Assembly: GCA_031553885.1 (NCBI GenBank)
Contig: JAVBKV010000024.1
Span: 1 to 64,000 of the forward strand
Direction: 5' to 3'
Length of the DNA: 64,000 bases
DNA from: JAVBKV01 sp031553885
GTDB taxonomy: Bacteria; Bacteroidota; Bacteroidia; Bacteroidales; Azobacteroidaceae
Shown in pieces: positions 44,070 through 54,815 of this stretch. A program made the translations under genes and the position numbers. Numbering within the stretch: the first letter of the stretch is position 1; each line of letters begins with the position of its first letter. The notes under the pieces are model-generated. The model did not search any database and had not been told where the DNA came from. It worked only from the letters and a program-made list of their open reading frames with translations.

Positions 44070-44807
44070 ATGTCGAATCCTTATACAACAATACGTCCCT
44101 ACAACGATTCCGAAAAGAAAAGTGTACAGGTCGAGCGTATGTTCGACGAAATCGCGGAAAACTACGATACATTGAATCATACCTTGTCGCTGGGTATCGA
44201 CCGAGGGTGGAGGAAGAAAGGTATTCTTTCCCTGCAGGATATCTGTCCGAAAAAAATACTGGATATCGCCACCGGAACCGGCGACCTGGCAATCGATGCT
44301 TATCAACGGTTGAAACCGGATTCCATTCTGGGCATTGACATTTCAGAGGGGATGATGGAAATCGGACGAAAGAAAACAGCCCATCTGGGACTTTCCGGTC
44401 AGATTACATTTGACAAGCAGGATTGCACCTGCCTGGAATTACAAGATAATTCTTTCGATGCAGCCATGGTTGCCTTTGGTATCCGGAATTTTGAAGACCT
44501 GGATAAAGGACTGCAGGAAATTATCCGGGTATTGAAACCCGGTGGTAAACTGATGATTCTGGAGCTTTCCACTCCGGAGTCTTTTCCTATGAAACAAGCG
44601 TATTGGCTGTATTCCAAAATAATAATTCCGGGCATCGGACGTATTATTTCGAAAAGTAAAACGGCTTACCATTATCTTCCCAGGTCTATTGCCGCTTTTC
44701 CTCAGGGAAAAGTCATGATGGAAATCCTACGTAAAAACGGATTCGAAAACATTGTCTGGAAAAAATACACGTTTGGTATTTGTTCCATGTATTTAGGTAC
44801 AAAATAA
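44070..44807 (+). CDS. menG: Demethylmenaquinone methyltransferase
   Basis: From the ATG at 44070 the protein has 245 residues. The UbiE/MenG signatures are present: MFDEIAENYDTLNHTLSLGIDRGWRKK, the SAM loop LDIATGTGDLAIDA, AFGIRNFEDLDKGLQEIIRVLKPGG, and KKYTFGICSMYLGTK at the end. It methylates demethylmenaquinone in the last step of menaquinone synthesis. The longer reading overlaps purC and is rejected. It converges on the DUF6057-like gene with no visible terminator in the 15-nt gap. Confidence 0.95.
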   Translation: MSNPYTTIRPYNDSEKKSVQVERMFDEIAENYDTLNHTLSLGIDRGWRKKGILSLQDICPKKILDIATGTGDLAIDAYQRLKPDSILGIDISEGMMEIGRKKTAHLGLSGQITFDKQDCTCLELQDNSFDAAMVAFGIRNFEDLDKGLQEIIRVLKPGGKLMILELSTPESFPMKQAYWLYSKIIIPGIGRIISKSKTAYHYLPRSIAAFPQGKVMMEILRKNGFENIVWKKYTFGICSMYLGTK

Positions 44808-44822
44808 ACAGGAGTATCCAGT

Positions 44823-46589
44823 TCATTTTTTCTTTTCCGGTGGTGCCACGAACTGAACATAATACCAATAGGTGTCCTGGTATTTTTGCAAAGCGTTTTT
44901 GGCTCCATGCGGATTACCATTAAAACTATTCTGTATTTTATTGAAATCCTGAAACTCTTTTATAGTCTCCAATCTGAATTTGTAATTTTTCAGTTCCTGA
45001 TCTTTTAAGTCGGTAATGGCCAGCAATGCAGCCTCTTCGTATAACCGGGGCAACACATCGGTCTGAGGAGAAACTATTTGCTTAAAAATGGTAGCAAATT
45101 TACCAAGTTCACGATCCAGCAACACTCCACAAAGGATGTAGTCCAATGCTCTCAGGTTAGAAGGATCGATATCAATAACTCTTGCCATGTCCGACAGAAA
45201 GGGACGTCCTCCAATAAAGAAGTTGTTTCCTCCAAATTCCGGTTGTTCCAATGGTTCGCTTTTCTTTAGATTTTCAATTTCTTTATACCTCGACATTACC
45301 CAATCTCCATATAAGGTAGCATCACTCAGAATACTCAGGTACTTTTCAGCCAACCGATAGTCTTGCTTCCGGATATGAGCATCGATCAGGCTTTTTAACG
45401 TCCGGAAATCCGCACTCCAGGGAGTCATGGAAGCAGCTTCCAGGTTCCAACGGATCACTTCATTTTCAATACCCAATGCCTGATAAAGTTCACTGCCCCA
45501 AACCAATGTAAGGTAATTCAACGAGTGAGTAAGATAAAAACAAGACGATTCGTTGACTGGAAATTCCATTAAACTTTCAGGCAACAAGTCCAGTTTGGCC
45601 AATGCTAATGTCGCCATGTACTGGCCTTCCTTTATGTTTTTTACCGATTCAAACCGTTCAAGTGCCTTTCGTTCCTCATCGTGCCGGATTTCATAGTCCA
45701 TCGCTAATAATTGCTCATACTCTTTTTTATACGAATGATGGAATAAATAATACCCGGAGCCCAGAATCAAGCATACATTCAGCACATAGACAAATACAGA
45801 TTTTTTTGTTGTCCATTTTCCGGGTATGGCCGCATACGCCATCAATAACAATGCATAACCATAAGTTATACACATTAAATATTTCTGAAAGGAATCAAAA
45901 TAAATCCCATAAAATGCATATCTCCGGTTTCCGTGAATCAGTGCGACAACATGTTCCCAAATCCAGGGCAAGCAGAGAGGAAGAACAATCCAAAGCGGAA
46001 TAATGAAAAAACGGATCTTTCCACGTCCTTTCCAACATTCATATACAATAAATGTGGCATATAAAAACAGAACGCCTCCGGATGGTAACAAAAGGAAAAT
46101 CAACGGAAGGACTGCTGTAAAGAAGAGGTATCTTAAATTTTGTTTGTTAAAATAAACATATAAATAAACACAGGCAAAAAAGCATACCACACATATAGAT
46201 TCCGCCACGGTGAAAACATAGCTGCATTGCAATGCAAAAAGAAATAATGCAGGAAGAATACGAAATACAGCCCAACTATCGCCGGGGAGCAACCGGTTCA
46301 CAATTCCTCTTACACACCCTAATAGTATCACCAGAAATAAGACTTGTAAAACAGCTCCTGTTACCGGCCATTGGTAAAACTGAGTCAAAAAAGATCCGAT
46401 ATAACCCGACAAGCCACCGGGTTGTTCCAACGATTGTTTAAAATAATCGGTCGTTTGCACAAAAAATCCGGACTCTTCCAAGTACAGAAGATGATACCGG
46501 TAAGAAACAAACCAAAAAACGAAACAAAGAGGAAACAGTACGAATACGATGTTTTTCGGATTTTGTATAAACGACTTATAGCGATTCAT
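44823..46589 (-). CDS. DUF6057-like polytopic membrane protein
   Basis: This 588-residue protein has about 9-10 hydrophobic segments in the first 290 residues and a soluble helical C-terminal half with TPR-like character (AMDYEIRHDEERKALERFE, LALAKLDLLPESLMEFP, LRALDYILCGVLL). I match it to the DUF6057 group from memory, so the name is tentative. The gene starts 6 nt after the stop of the CxxCH lipoprotein gene; the two are probably one unit. The role is unknown. Confidence 0.72.
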   Translation of the reverse strand: MNRYKSFIQNPKNIVFVLFPLCFVFWFVSYRYHLLYLEESGFFVQTTDYFKQSLEQPGGLSGYIGSFLTQFYQWPVTGAVLQVLFLVILLGCVRGIVNRLLPGDSWAVFRILPALFLFALQCSYVFTVAESICVVCFFACVYLYVYFNKQNLRYLFFTAVLPLIFLLLPSGGVLFLYATFIVYECWKGRGKIRFFIIPLWIVLPLCLPWIWEHVVALIHGNRRYAFYGIYFDSFQKYLMCITYGYALLLMAYAAIPGKWTTKKSVFVYVLNVCLILGSGYYLFHHSYKKEYEQLLAMDYEIRHDEERKALERFESVKNIKEGQYMATLALAKLDLLPESLMEFPVNESSCFYLTHSLNYLTLVWGSELYQALGIENEVIRWNLEAASMTPWSADFRTLKSLIDAHIRKQDYRLAEKYLSILSDATLYGDWVMSRYKEIENLKKSEPLEQPEFGGNNFFIGGRPFLSDMARVIDIDPSNLRALDYILCGVLLDRELGKFATIFKQIVSPQTDVLPRLYEEAALLAITDLKDQELKNYKFRLETIKEFQDFNKIQNSFNGNPHGAKNALQKYQDTYWYYVQFVAPPEKKK

Positions 46590-46595
46590 GGATTT

Positions 46596-48038
46596 TCATT
46601 GTTGGGATTGATTGGCAATTTGCTCGATCTGATAAGGAGTTACCTGTGTTTCTCCGTTAGTAAACTCCGGTATATTGTACGACTTCAGAAAACGGGTATA
46701 AAACCGGGGATCTTTTTGAGGCAGAACAAAAGGCTTATGTATTTTACCTTCCTTATCAAAAAAGGACAGATAAAAGCGCGTATAACGTCCATCTGTTCGG
46801 CGACTGCTGAATATCACCCATCGCCCGTTGGAAGACCAGGAATGATAGCTTTCCACATCCGGACTGTTTACCGGATCCATATCTACTTCCCTACCGGAAA
46901 CCAGGTCTATCATTTTCAGATCGGCTTCCTTGTGCCAGATAGGAAAGGTTCCGCAATCTGCCAACGTATAAAGCAGGTAGCGTCCATCCGGTGAAATACG
47001 TGGAAAACTAGCGCTTTTTCCGGATTCTTTTTCATTGAAAACGGTTTCCAGCGAATCACCCAAAACACCTGTAGACGGATCGAAGGAAATCCGGTAAATA
47101 CCGTACTTCAGGTCTTTGTACTCAAACGGCATATCCTTTGATTCTGCACGACACATATACAACTGTTTTCCATCCGGAGACCAGGCCGGAAATGTTTCCC
47201 ACCATACCTTTTCATTAAACCGGTCGTCAACCAGTACTTTTTTATTCCGGACATCGTAAAAAATCAGGTCTGAGGCCCGATCATAGACTTCAACCTTCTG
47301 ATCCTGAAAGGCATAAAAAGACTGATTGGTCGTATTGGTAGAAAAAACGATGTAATTTCCGGAAGGATGCCACATCGGATAAGTCCCGTTTCCTATCGTC
47401 TTAGGCGTGGAAAGAGAAACCATTTCCAACTTGTTATCTTCGGCAATAAGGGTTCCTCCTCCTTTTTTACGTACATGAAGCATAAAACGGTTGGGATCGT
47501 ATTGATGAAAAGAATGGCAATTGACACAGCCTTTATCCAACCGGGAATTATGTACAATGACTTTCTCTTCGAACGATGTCAGATCCCGCTGATAAATCCC
47601 CATCTCGTTCCACAATTCATACCCCGGTTCGATCAGCCGGTAAGTAATATGAGAATCGACGGCCTCCTCTGAAACCTGAATTTCAAAAGGATCGTAGACC
47701 CGCCATTCTTGTTGATTTCCGGAACAAACAAAAAGTTGTATTTTTATCGTTTTCCCTTTCTGTCCGGCCAACATTTTTTTCCACTTCCTTTCCGGAATAC
47801 GGATCTCATTTTTTCCTTTTACGGACAGCAGTTCGACATCTCCGGAAAGGAAACGGGCATAACACTGCTTTGCTCCCTTCACTTCAAAATTCAAGGGTGC
47901 TATATTATATGGTATAACAATACCCGTATAATCAGGGAAAATATCCGGAAGACCGGAGACCTGGCTGGCATTTCGGTAAGGATCACTGCATCCGAAAATA
48001 AGTAAAAAACAAATCGTCAAAAAAAACGGAAATTTCAT
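46596..48038 (-). CDS. Lipoprotein with TolB-like propeller and a CxxCH haem-type motif
   Basis: This 480-residue protein has a lipobox (LLIFGCSDP). Residues 120-185 contain CVNCH (Cys171-His175), the covalent haem c motif, in the setting KGCVNCHSFHQYDP. The rest is a WD40-like/PD40 propeller with repeated WHPSGNYIVFST, WSPDGKQLYMC, ISPDGRYLLYT and WSSNGRWVIFSS blades. One haem c per molecule is possible if cytochrome maturation occurs. It is cotranscribed with the DUF6057-like gene. No family name is certain. Confidence 0.8.
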   Translation of the reverse strand: MKFPFFLTICFLLIFGCSDPYRNASQVSGLPDIFPDYTGIVIPYNIAPLNFEVKGAKQCYARFLSGDVELLSVKGKNEIRIPERKWKKMLAGQKGKTIKIQLFVCSGNQQEWRVYDPFEIQVSEEAVDSHITYRLIEPGYELWNEMGIYQRDLTSFEEKVIVHNSRLDKGCVNCHSFHQYDPNRFMLHVRKKGGGTLIAEDNKLEMVSLSTPKTIGNGTYPMWHPSGNYIVFSTNTTNQSFYAFQDQKVEVYDRASDLIFYDVRNKKVLVDDRFNEKVWWETFPAWSPDGKQLYMCRAESKDMPFEYKDLKYGIYRISFDPSTGVLGDSLETVFNEKESGKSASFPRISPDGRYLLYTLADCGTFPIWHKEADLKMIDLVSGREVDMDPVNSPDVESYHSWSSNGRWVIFSSRRTDGRYTRFYLSFFDKEGKIHKPFVLPQKDPRFYTRFLKSYNIPEFTNGETQVTPYQIEQIANQSQQ

Positions 48039-48144
48039 TATACAATTATCTGGTGTGTTATCAGGTTAACAACGGACAAAATTCTATACAATATTAATCA
48101 GATTTCAGCAGGTACACAAATTTCAAGGAAACAATTTAAAAAAA

Positions 48145-48176
48145 AGGCTGTCTCACAATGTGAAGTGAGACAGCCT
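48145..48176 (-). terminator. Terminator of the giant surface-protein gene
   Basis: A perfect 12-bp stem (48145-48156 with 48165-48176) is followed on the minus strand by a run of T, 22 nt after the stop of the 2191-residue protein. Confidence 0.9.
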
Positions 48177-48197
48177 CCTCTCAATAAAAACATACTA

Positions 48198-51100
48198 TTA
48201 TTTCATAACGACTTTTTCAGTTTTGGTTTCACCATTATTCACTTTAACCGTTACGATGTAAGCTCCAGGAGCTACCGTCAGCTCTTTGCTGTATTGCAAA
48301 ACACCCGGAAGCGTTTCCGCAACGATCCTGATTCCTTGTATGTTTGTAATTTGAATTTCAACTATTTCCCGATCGGATACGGCATGCAGGACATGATCCT
48401 TAGCATAGATCCGAACCTGAGCCTGATCGATATCGTCCATACCTGTCACCACATTCTTAATAATCAGCTCAAAACGATCCGCCAAGTTACCGGACTGATT
48501 CCTGAATGTGTAAGAATCCTGTTGAAGCAAATCAATTGTACGGCCCAGTTCCTTGTCTTTCAACTGCAGGCTTTCAACCGGAAGGTTCGATACATTTTCA
48601 AAACTCAAGGTGAATTCCTCTGATGAATTTGAACGGATACCTAACGGAATGACAGTTTCTCTTCCCGATAAATACAGGATCTCTTTCTTCTGATCCTGGT
48701 GTAACAGATAAACCTGAGGCATACCCGGAACATCATTCGAGAACATACGATCGATGCTCTTTCTTTCCATCGGATTACTGAATCCCAACACAGCACGGCT
48801 CGAACCGATTGCATTCGTGGCGCGGACAGTCAGAAGATCAGTTGCAGCCGATGATTTCAATTGAAGGGATGCATTCGTGGCACGGGTGATAGACATCGCC
48901 TTCGTAAAGATCAACCCGGTCTCTTTCGGATCACCGGCACCCTCTACCGGCTGGACAAAGATTGCCTGTAAGGGCGCTACGACATCGTAATCTGCATCTC
49001 CCGGTGATTGGGTTTCAAACAGTCCATTCTTATACAATCGATAAGTATCACTGACTAACCGGCTTGAGTTCACAGACATAAATTCCCCAATATTCAAACT
49101 GGAAATAAACGGGTTACCAACCATCACTTCGTTAGTACCATCTGCAGGAACCGAGATCACAAAATTCTCGACAGGAACATCGTTTGTACCTTCAAAAATA
49201 AAACGGTAAGACTGGTGAGTACGCGAATGAGTATCATGATAATCTGATAGATTCGCCATACGAAGATCTTTATCGTAGTAGTAGTGATAATGGCTGGTTC
49301 CCGTTAACGGATTAGATGCTGTCTTCGCAAACCAGTGCAAACGGTGGGCCTTACCTGGAAGTGTACTTCCCAGCGGCTCAATTTTAGATTCTATCTCGTC
49401 CGGACCTTCGAAGTAAGGTAATACAAGACAACCATTCAATGCATTCAGGTTTGTATGGTTACTCATACCTGCGACAGATGCGTCGTACCCATAAGACTTC
49501 AGACTGATTGCATAGTTCATATTGGCACCCACTTTAAGATTCATCTTACCGTTCGGCAAGTACCAACTTCCGCTCAAACCTGTATCTCCACCAGCTCCAG
49601 CATTACGGGATGTTTTAAACCCTTGCTGCAACATTTTCGGGAAGCCTCCCAATGAAAAGTCACCGGTTACGATTTCTTTCAACGGAGCAGCCATCGCATA
49701 ATAACGATCGCGGGCCAAAAATGATGCAGAATGAGTTCCAACAGCTTCCGAACTGGCATCACCACAAGCAAACAATGTCTTGTCGGCCTGAATGTTACGT
49801 CCGAAATTATAATGAACAAAGGCTCGGTTATAATCCAAGTAATGCGGTTTAGCCACTTCACCTCCGAAGTGATAAATGATATCCGAACAACAAGGAGTTC
49901 CTTTTCCTTCATTGTATGGAAGCCTGTTCGCAGCGCCATCGAACAGGCCAGCCAATGTGCTGCGATCTGTCGTCGAAGATTCCAGTGAAGGATATTTATT
50001 GGCATTACCCGGGATATGAACAACGGTACATTTCCAGGGGACGCAATCGAATCCGAATGGAGATCCGTCTTCTTTCACCCAGTTGGCAGGATTATTCCAG
50101 TTGTTGTCAGCAGCAGTCTTTTTCCAGTACATCAGGTTCGGTACGAATGTAGCTGTTGCCTGATAAAAGTCCGGGAATACATGTTCTCCACCTTCAATCT
50201 TGGAATAATGAACTTTCACCCAACGTCTTTCAACTCCGTAACCGTTTCTGCTTACATCAAGCGTATACAAATGGCTGGCATCTCCCGTTGCTGCAGTTGT
50301 ACCGGTAGCATCGTTGTACCAGTAGAAAGTAACCCGGTTAATAGCCGACGGATTGGCCTTCATTATCGTATTAGCCGGAACTCCTTCACAAATCCGTACA
50401 TGCTGAGGATCCAGAATTACAACATACACAGTTGCCTTATCTGTCACTTTTTCTCCGGTCGGATTTCCCGGATCTACCGGATAGGAAATTTCATATTCGA
50501 AGTCATCTACACCTGTCCATGGTTCTTCTCCCGAAACAGGATCGGTCGGATCATAAGTAAACGTACCATCCGGGTTCTTGGTAACAGTTCCATGTCCCGG
50601 ATCTTTCAGCGTATTTCCGCCCGATCCGTCAGGAATGGTTACAGTCACTGTATGTCCGTTCGGATCGTCATTATCCAGAACCGGAATTACCACATCTTCG
50701 CCGGGTTTGGTAATTGCATAATCATTTACGGCATCGATATCGACCGGAGCACTTGTAACAGTAATGGTCACAGTAGCTTCGGTAGTAGTACCTCCTTCCA
50801 CTGTCACCCGGTACCTGAACGAGTAAGTACCAACAGCAGCCGGAGTATAAGTAAAGTATCCGTTATTATCCAATGTACCGATGAAAGCAGAAACCGTTCC
50901 TCCTGCCGTACCGGAACCCGAGCCGGCAATAAAATCAACGGCGGTTACCGTTTTACTGCATAATACATCGTTAGGTAAAACATTTATATTCACCGGAAGC
51001 CCCAGAACCGTAGACCTAGAATCATCGATCGCCTTGATTACATCGATAGTTACTTCAGCAGGAGTACTTACATAACCGCCGCTTCCATCGGAAACAGTTA

Positions 51101-54100
51101 CGGTATACGTATACGTATACGTTCCCGGATCATTTGTTCCTGGAGTATAAGTGATCGTATTATCTCCATTAACAGTAGTCGCACCTTTGGATGGAGGTGT
51201 AGTTACCACAACCGATGTTGGTGTTTTACCACACAAAACATCATTGGTAAGCACCGCGATTGTTTTCGGTGTTTCCGTATTGGTAATACCATAATCCGGT
51301 TGAGCTTCGATCACATCGATAGTAACAACAGCATCCGTATAAGAGGATCCTCCTTGTTCATTCGGAACAGTTACCCTGTAAGTAAACGTATAAGTTCCAG
51401 GGAAGTCCGGATCCGGAGTATATATAAACGTATTTCCGGCAGCAGGAGTTACGGATCCTTTGGCAGGGCCAGAAACAACTGTCACAGAGGCGGGTGTCTT
51501 ACCACCCAGGTCATCATTAGTTAATACAGGAATATTAATTGCAGTAGTAGTATTGGTAACCCTTGAATCCGGCTCCGCTTTAATCACGGTAATCGTTACG
51601 GTAGCATCGGAAGTTTTAGTACCTCCAAGACCATCAGGAACTGTCAGACGATACGTAAAGGTATGTGTTCCGTGGAAAGTTGCAGTCGGCTGATAACTAA
51701 TCGTATTATCATTGTTGATGGTAATGGTTCCCTTGGTAAGATCCGCACCGGAGACATAGGTAACGGACCCGTTAGATGGGTTATATCCGGTTTCTCCTTT
51801 ATTATCGTTATTCAATACCGGAATGGTAACCGGAGACTGATAGCTGGCCACGGCAGCATCCGGATTTGCCTGGATACACCGTTCTACACTAAAAGTAACT
51901 TTAACACGAGGAGACAACAATTCAGTATGACCATTTTCCGAATCATAGAAAGAACCTTCTGCCCAGTAATCGACAGATCCGATTGTAGCTGTAGACAAAC
52001 CCGACAATTGATTTCCGGTAGCTAAAGAAGAACCTCCACTTGCATTTGCATACCATTTATAAGTCACGTCCGTTATCGCTGTCATACTTATACTATTGCC
52101 TGATGAAGCATTCCAGCAAACCGTTGCAGGATTTGGACCATGGACAACTATATAAAGCCGGGCCGCATTGGTCATATTGGTTGTTGCTCCTCCATCGTTA
52201 GAACAAGTTACCTGATAATCCACATAAGCCACACCAGTAGTAGTTCCTGCTGTATAATTAATGGTTTTATTTGTATTATCCACTGTTACAGATCCACCAA
52301 GCAGAGAAGTGTTAACAATTGTAATTGTTCCATTCGACGGAAGATAAGGAGATAATCCATCATTACCAAGAACAGATACATTTACTGTTTTTCCCTTCTC
52401 AACTGATGAATAATCATTTTCAGCCGTGAGAATCAGATAATCTTCCACCTCTCCGTTTGTAGCCAAACCAGCCGGTTCATTGATCGATATATTATCTGTA
52501 GTCAACCGCAATCGCATGTAATAAGAAGCGCCTAAAGGCATACTGCTTTTCTTTCCGCTCCAGTAAATGGTCGAATACGAGCCTGAAGCTGAAGTCGTAG
52601 TGATTGTTTGTATATTGGTGGAAGCTTCTGATGGATCAAACACACCATTATTGTTAAAATCAATCCAGCCAACTAATTTTGCCGGCGTATCCCCTGTATT
52701 GACAATGTTTACCGTTACCTCAATATTAGTTCCATTATAACGGATATATCCCATATTATTAGGAGGTAATACTGATCTGGAAACAAGCAAATTAGCACCA
52801 ATTCCATCGTCATTTTTCGCAGTGTTGGCATATAGGGTTTGGTTGGGTGTGGCTTGTATTTTATTCGAAGCCAGACCATTTATACGCAAACAATCGTAAA
52901 TGGTATGAGCTGCAAGTCCAAAAGACGATTTTGCATCTCCATAGCTATAGTTCTGAGCATCTATACAAGCAGCGTTAATACAATATTTACCGACAAAACT
53001 CTGAGATGTATTTCCATCTCCCGACAATTTCGGTTTGGTAGTCCCTGAATTAGAAGTACCTCCATTCGGATCCACATTGAACAGAGACGAATTATAACTA
53101 CCGGCCAGTAAAACACTACCATCGGTAGTACTAGCCGTCATTGCATCAATGGATTCATTTCCACTTCCGGAAAAAATAATAATCCTCCACAAATATCCAT
53201 CTGTATCATAAACAGCATAAAATCCATCACCATCAGATCCAGTCGAAGTCTGACTATTAACAGCTCCCCTAGGATTAAAATTTACCGTACCTTTAAAATT
53301 CCCAGTCACATAAATCCGGTCGTCATAGCGCTGAATGGAAGTGATTCTACTGGTCGAATTATCACTTGTACTACCATTCATACCTCCATTTCCAATTTGA
53401 AAACTCCACTGAATATCCAAATTCGTATTAAATTTCATAAGTACGGCTTTGTGAGCTTTCACTGCAGAATAAAAATTGCTTCCAGCACCATAAGTTGCCA
53501 AACCCTGAATATTATTTGCATTATGCTTTATATTGAAACCTGCATATAAATTGGAGTTATCATCCGTTGCCATAACAGGTACCGGAGTATCCGAATTATC
53601 CCAACCAACAAGAACTTGCCTCGTGTAATGAGCTGCAGCATTAGGTATAGGAGTACTTGCCCTTACAATGTATGATGTAAAATTCGGATTTGCATCCGTT
53701 CCGGATTCTCTTCTCAGAAAAACCAAATAAGCCCCGGAAGGAGCGACTATCTGATCCCAAACAGCATTGTAAGTTGACCAAGAACAAGAAGCATTATTTG
53801 GCCAGTTACCTGCCCCGGAAACATTTCTTGAATCAAAAACATAATATCCTTCATTAGCATCGGATATTCTGGCTCCACTGGCCTGATTATACCTGACATG
53901 ATATGAATTCCTTCCACTGGCATTGGGTGTTCCAGAGTTATAACTTGCAGTACCTACGTAAGTCAATCCTTTATAATTCCAATGGAAATAACTTCTCAAT
54001 ACATCACCACTGTTGGCTATCTGTAACTTATTACCTTCAGTCAAACCTTTATCCGCATCATAACTTTGTATTGTTCCGTTAGCATTCAATTGGAAATATC

Positions 54101-54773
54101 CTCCTGTTCCTTTATAGTCATTAGCATCTGTGCAGGTAGCTGTTCCATTCGAATTTCCTTGATAAGTAAAATTTGTAGTACCTACTGGTGTATAGGCTCC
54201 ATTATGAGTGGCTCCCACTGCATAAAACGTCAAAGGACACTGGTGTATACCTAGGTTTGTATTAGTTACAAGCGCTACCTTTCCTGTAGTTCCAATCGGA
54301 ACTGCCGTAATATTCAAATCCAGATTTCCTGCAGTCGCATTATCCGTATAAAAATAGGAACGCCACTGAAAAATTCCATTTGCATCGAATTTCACAATAT
54401 ACGACCCTCTGTTTCGAGCGTCAACACCCACATTAGTGTTAGGTGCAAGAGTTGTTGTTTCAGAAATCATCACCCCTATATCCGCAACTGTCAATGGGTT
54501 ACAAACTTCTCCGCCAAAGTTCACCTTTCCCGAAAAAACGCCGGTAACATATATATTGCCATTGCTATCGGCAAATACATCCCGAACTTTTGACCAGCCC
54601 TGAGATCCGGAAAAAGCCGTCTTTTTCGCCCACTTTTCATACAAATTGTAGTAGGGCTGTGCACTTACCGTAGATCCTGCCAGATAAAAGAAGGATACTA
54701 CAACCGCACATAACAAATGCCTCCAGTACAGGAAAGTCATCTTGTTTTTCATTTTGTTAGTAATCATATTCAT
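48198..54773 (-). CDS. Giant T9SS-exported surface protein with GEVED and tandem cadherin/Ig-like domains
   Basis: The protein has 2191 residues. A signal peptide ends near residue 39. Residues 45-600 are a propeller-like region (VRDVFADSNGNIYVTGVFSGKVNF and a related RIYVTGNFKGTVNF). A GEVED domain spans about 690-785 (WIDFNNNGVFDPSE, NGEVEDYLIL). Six cadherin/Ig-like repeats each start with a VLxND motif (801, 985, 1083, 1173, 1264, 1365), five of them contiguous over 968-1453. A unique region with paired cysteines follows, then a type A T9SS sorting domain (about 2110-2191, ending APGAYIVTVKVNNGETKTEK). It is likely exported and attached to the cell surface as an adhesin. It is encoded 42 nt after a small anchored protein. 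Confidence 0.9.
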   Translation of the reverse strand: MNMITNKMKNKMTFLYWRHLLCAVVVSFFYLAGSTVSAQPYYNLYEKWAKKTAFSGSQGWSKVRDVFADSNGNIYVTGVFSGKVNFGGEVCNPLTVADIGVMISETTTLAPNTNVGVDARNRGSYIVKFDANGIFQWRSYFYTDNATAGNLDLNITAVPIGTTGKVALVTNTNLGIHQCPLTFYAVGATHNGAYTPVGTTNFTYQGNSNGTATCTDANDYKGTGGYFQLNANGTIQSYDADKGLTEGNKLQIANSGDVLRSYFHWNYKGLTYVGTASYNSGTPNASGRNSYHVRYNQASGARISDANEGYYVFDSRNVSGAGNWPNNASCSWSTYNAVWDQIVAPSGAYLVFLRRESGTDANPNFTSYIVRASTPIPNAAAHYTRQVLVGWDNSDTPVPVMATDDNSNLYAGFNIKHNANNIQGLATYGAGSNFYSAVKAHKAVLMKFNTNLDIQWSFQIGNGGMNGSTSDNSTSRITSIQRYDDRIYVTGNFKGTVNFNPRGAVNSQTSTGSDGDGFYAVYDTDGYLWRIIIFSGSGNESIDAMTASTTDGSVLLAGSYNSSLFNVDPNGGTSNSGTTKPKLSGDGNTSQSFVGKYCINAACIDAQNYSYGDAKSSFGLAAHTIYDCLRINGLASNKIQATPNQTLYANTAKNDDGIGANLLVSRSVLPPNNMGYIRYNGTNIEVTVNIVNTGDTPAKLVGWIDFNNNGVFDPSEASTNIQTITTTSASGSYSTIYWSGKKSSMPLGASYYMRLRLTTDNISINEPAGLATNGEVEDYLILTAENDYSSVEKGKTVNVSVLGNDGLSPYLPSNGTITIVNTSLLGGSVTVDNTNKTINYTAGTTTGVAYVDYQVTCSNDGGATTNMTNAARLYIVVHGPNPATVCWNASSGNSISMTAITDVTYKWYANASGGSSLATGNQLSGLSTATIGSVDYWAEGSFYDSENGHTELLSPRVKVTFSVERCIQANPDAAVASYQSPVTIPVLNNDNKGETGYNPSNGSVTYVSGADLTKGTITINNDNTISYQPTATFHGTHTFTYRLTVPDGLGGTKTSDATVTITVIKAEPDSRVTNTTTAINIPVLTNDDLGGKTPASVTVVSGPAKGSVTPAAGNTFIYTPDPDFPGTYTFTYRVTVPNEQGGSSYTDAVVTIDVIEAQPDYGITNTETPKTIAVLTNDVLCGKTPTSVVVTTPPSKGATTVNGDNTITYTPGTNDPGTYTYTYTVTVSDGSGGYVSTPAEVTIDVIKAIDDSRSTVLGLPVNINVLPNDVLCSKTVTAVDFIAGSGSGTAGGTVSAFIGTLDNNGYFTYTPAAVGTYSFRYRVTVEGGTTTEATVTITVTSAPVDIDAVNDYAITKPGEDVVIPVLDNDDPNGHTVTVTIPDGSGGNTLKDPGHGTVTKNPDGTFTYDPTDPVSGEEPWTGVDDFEYEISYPVDPGNPTGEKVTDKATVYVVILDPQHVRICEGVPANTIMKANPSAINRVTFYWYNDATGTTAATGDASHLYTLDVSRNGYGVERRWVKVHYSKIEGGEHVFPDFYQATATFVPNLMYWKKTAADNNWNNPANWVKEDGSPFGFDCVPWKCTVVHIPGNANKYPSLESSTTDRSTLAGLFDGAANRLPYNEGKGTPCCSDIIYHFGGEVAKPHYLDYNRAFVHYNFGRNIQADKTLFACGDASSEAVGTHSASFLARDRYYAMAAPLKEIVTGDFSLGGFPKMLQQGFKTSRNAGAGGDTGLSGSWYLPNGKMNLKVGANMNYAISLKSYGYDASVAGMSNHTNLNALNGCLVLPYFEGPDEIESKIEPLGSTLPGKAHRLHWFAKTASNPLTGTSHYHYYYDKDLRMANLSDYHDTHSRTHQSYRFIFEGTNDVPVENFVISVPADGTNEVMVGNPFISSLNIGEFMSVNSSRLVSDTYRLYKNGLFETQSPGDADYDVVAPLQAIFVQPVEGAGDPKETGLIFTKAMSITRATNASLQLKSSAATDLLTVRATNAIGSSRAVLGFSNPMERKSIDRMFSNDVPGMPQVYLLHQDQKKEILYLSGRETVIPLGIRSNSSEEFTLSFENVSNLPVESLQLKDKELGRTIDLLQQDSYTFRNQSGNLADRFELIIKNVVTGMDDIDQAQVRIYAKDHVLHAVSDREIVEIQITNIQGIRIVAETLPGVLQYSKELTVAPGAYIVTVKVNNGETKTEKVVMK

Positions 54774-54815
54774 TATTTATTGATAATTTGTTTCAAAGAC
54801 AATTCCCATTAATTA

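Noticed and set aside
50016..50963. A 315-codon plus-strand ORF opposite the giant surface-protein gene
   Set aside because: It is antisense to the tandem Ig-like repeats, has no signal peptide or domain, and its Ser/Arg/Ile-rich composition mirrors the coding bias of the opposite strand.
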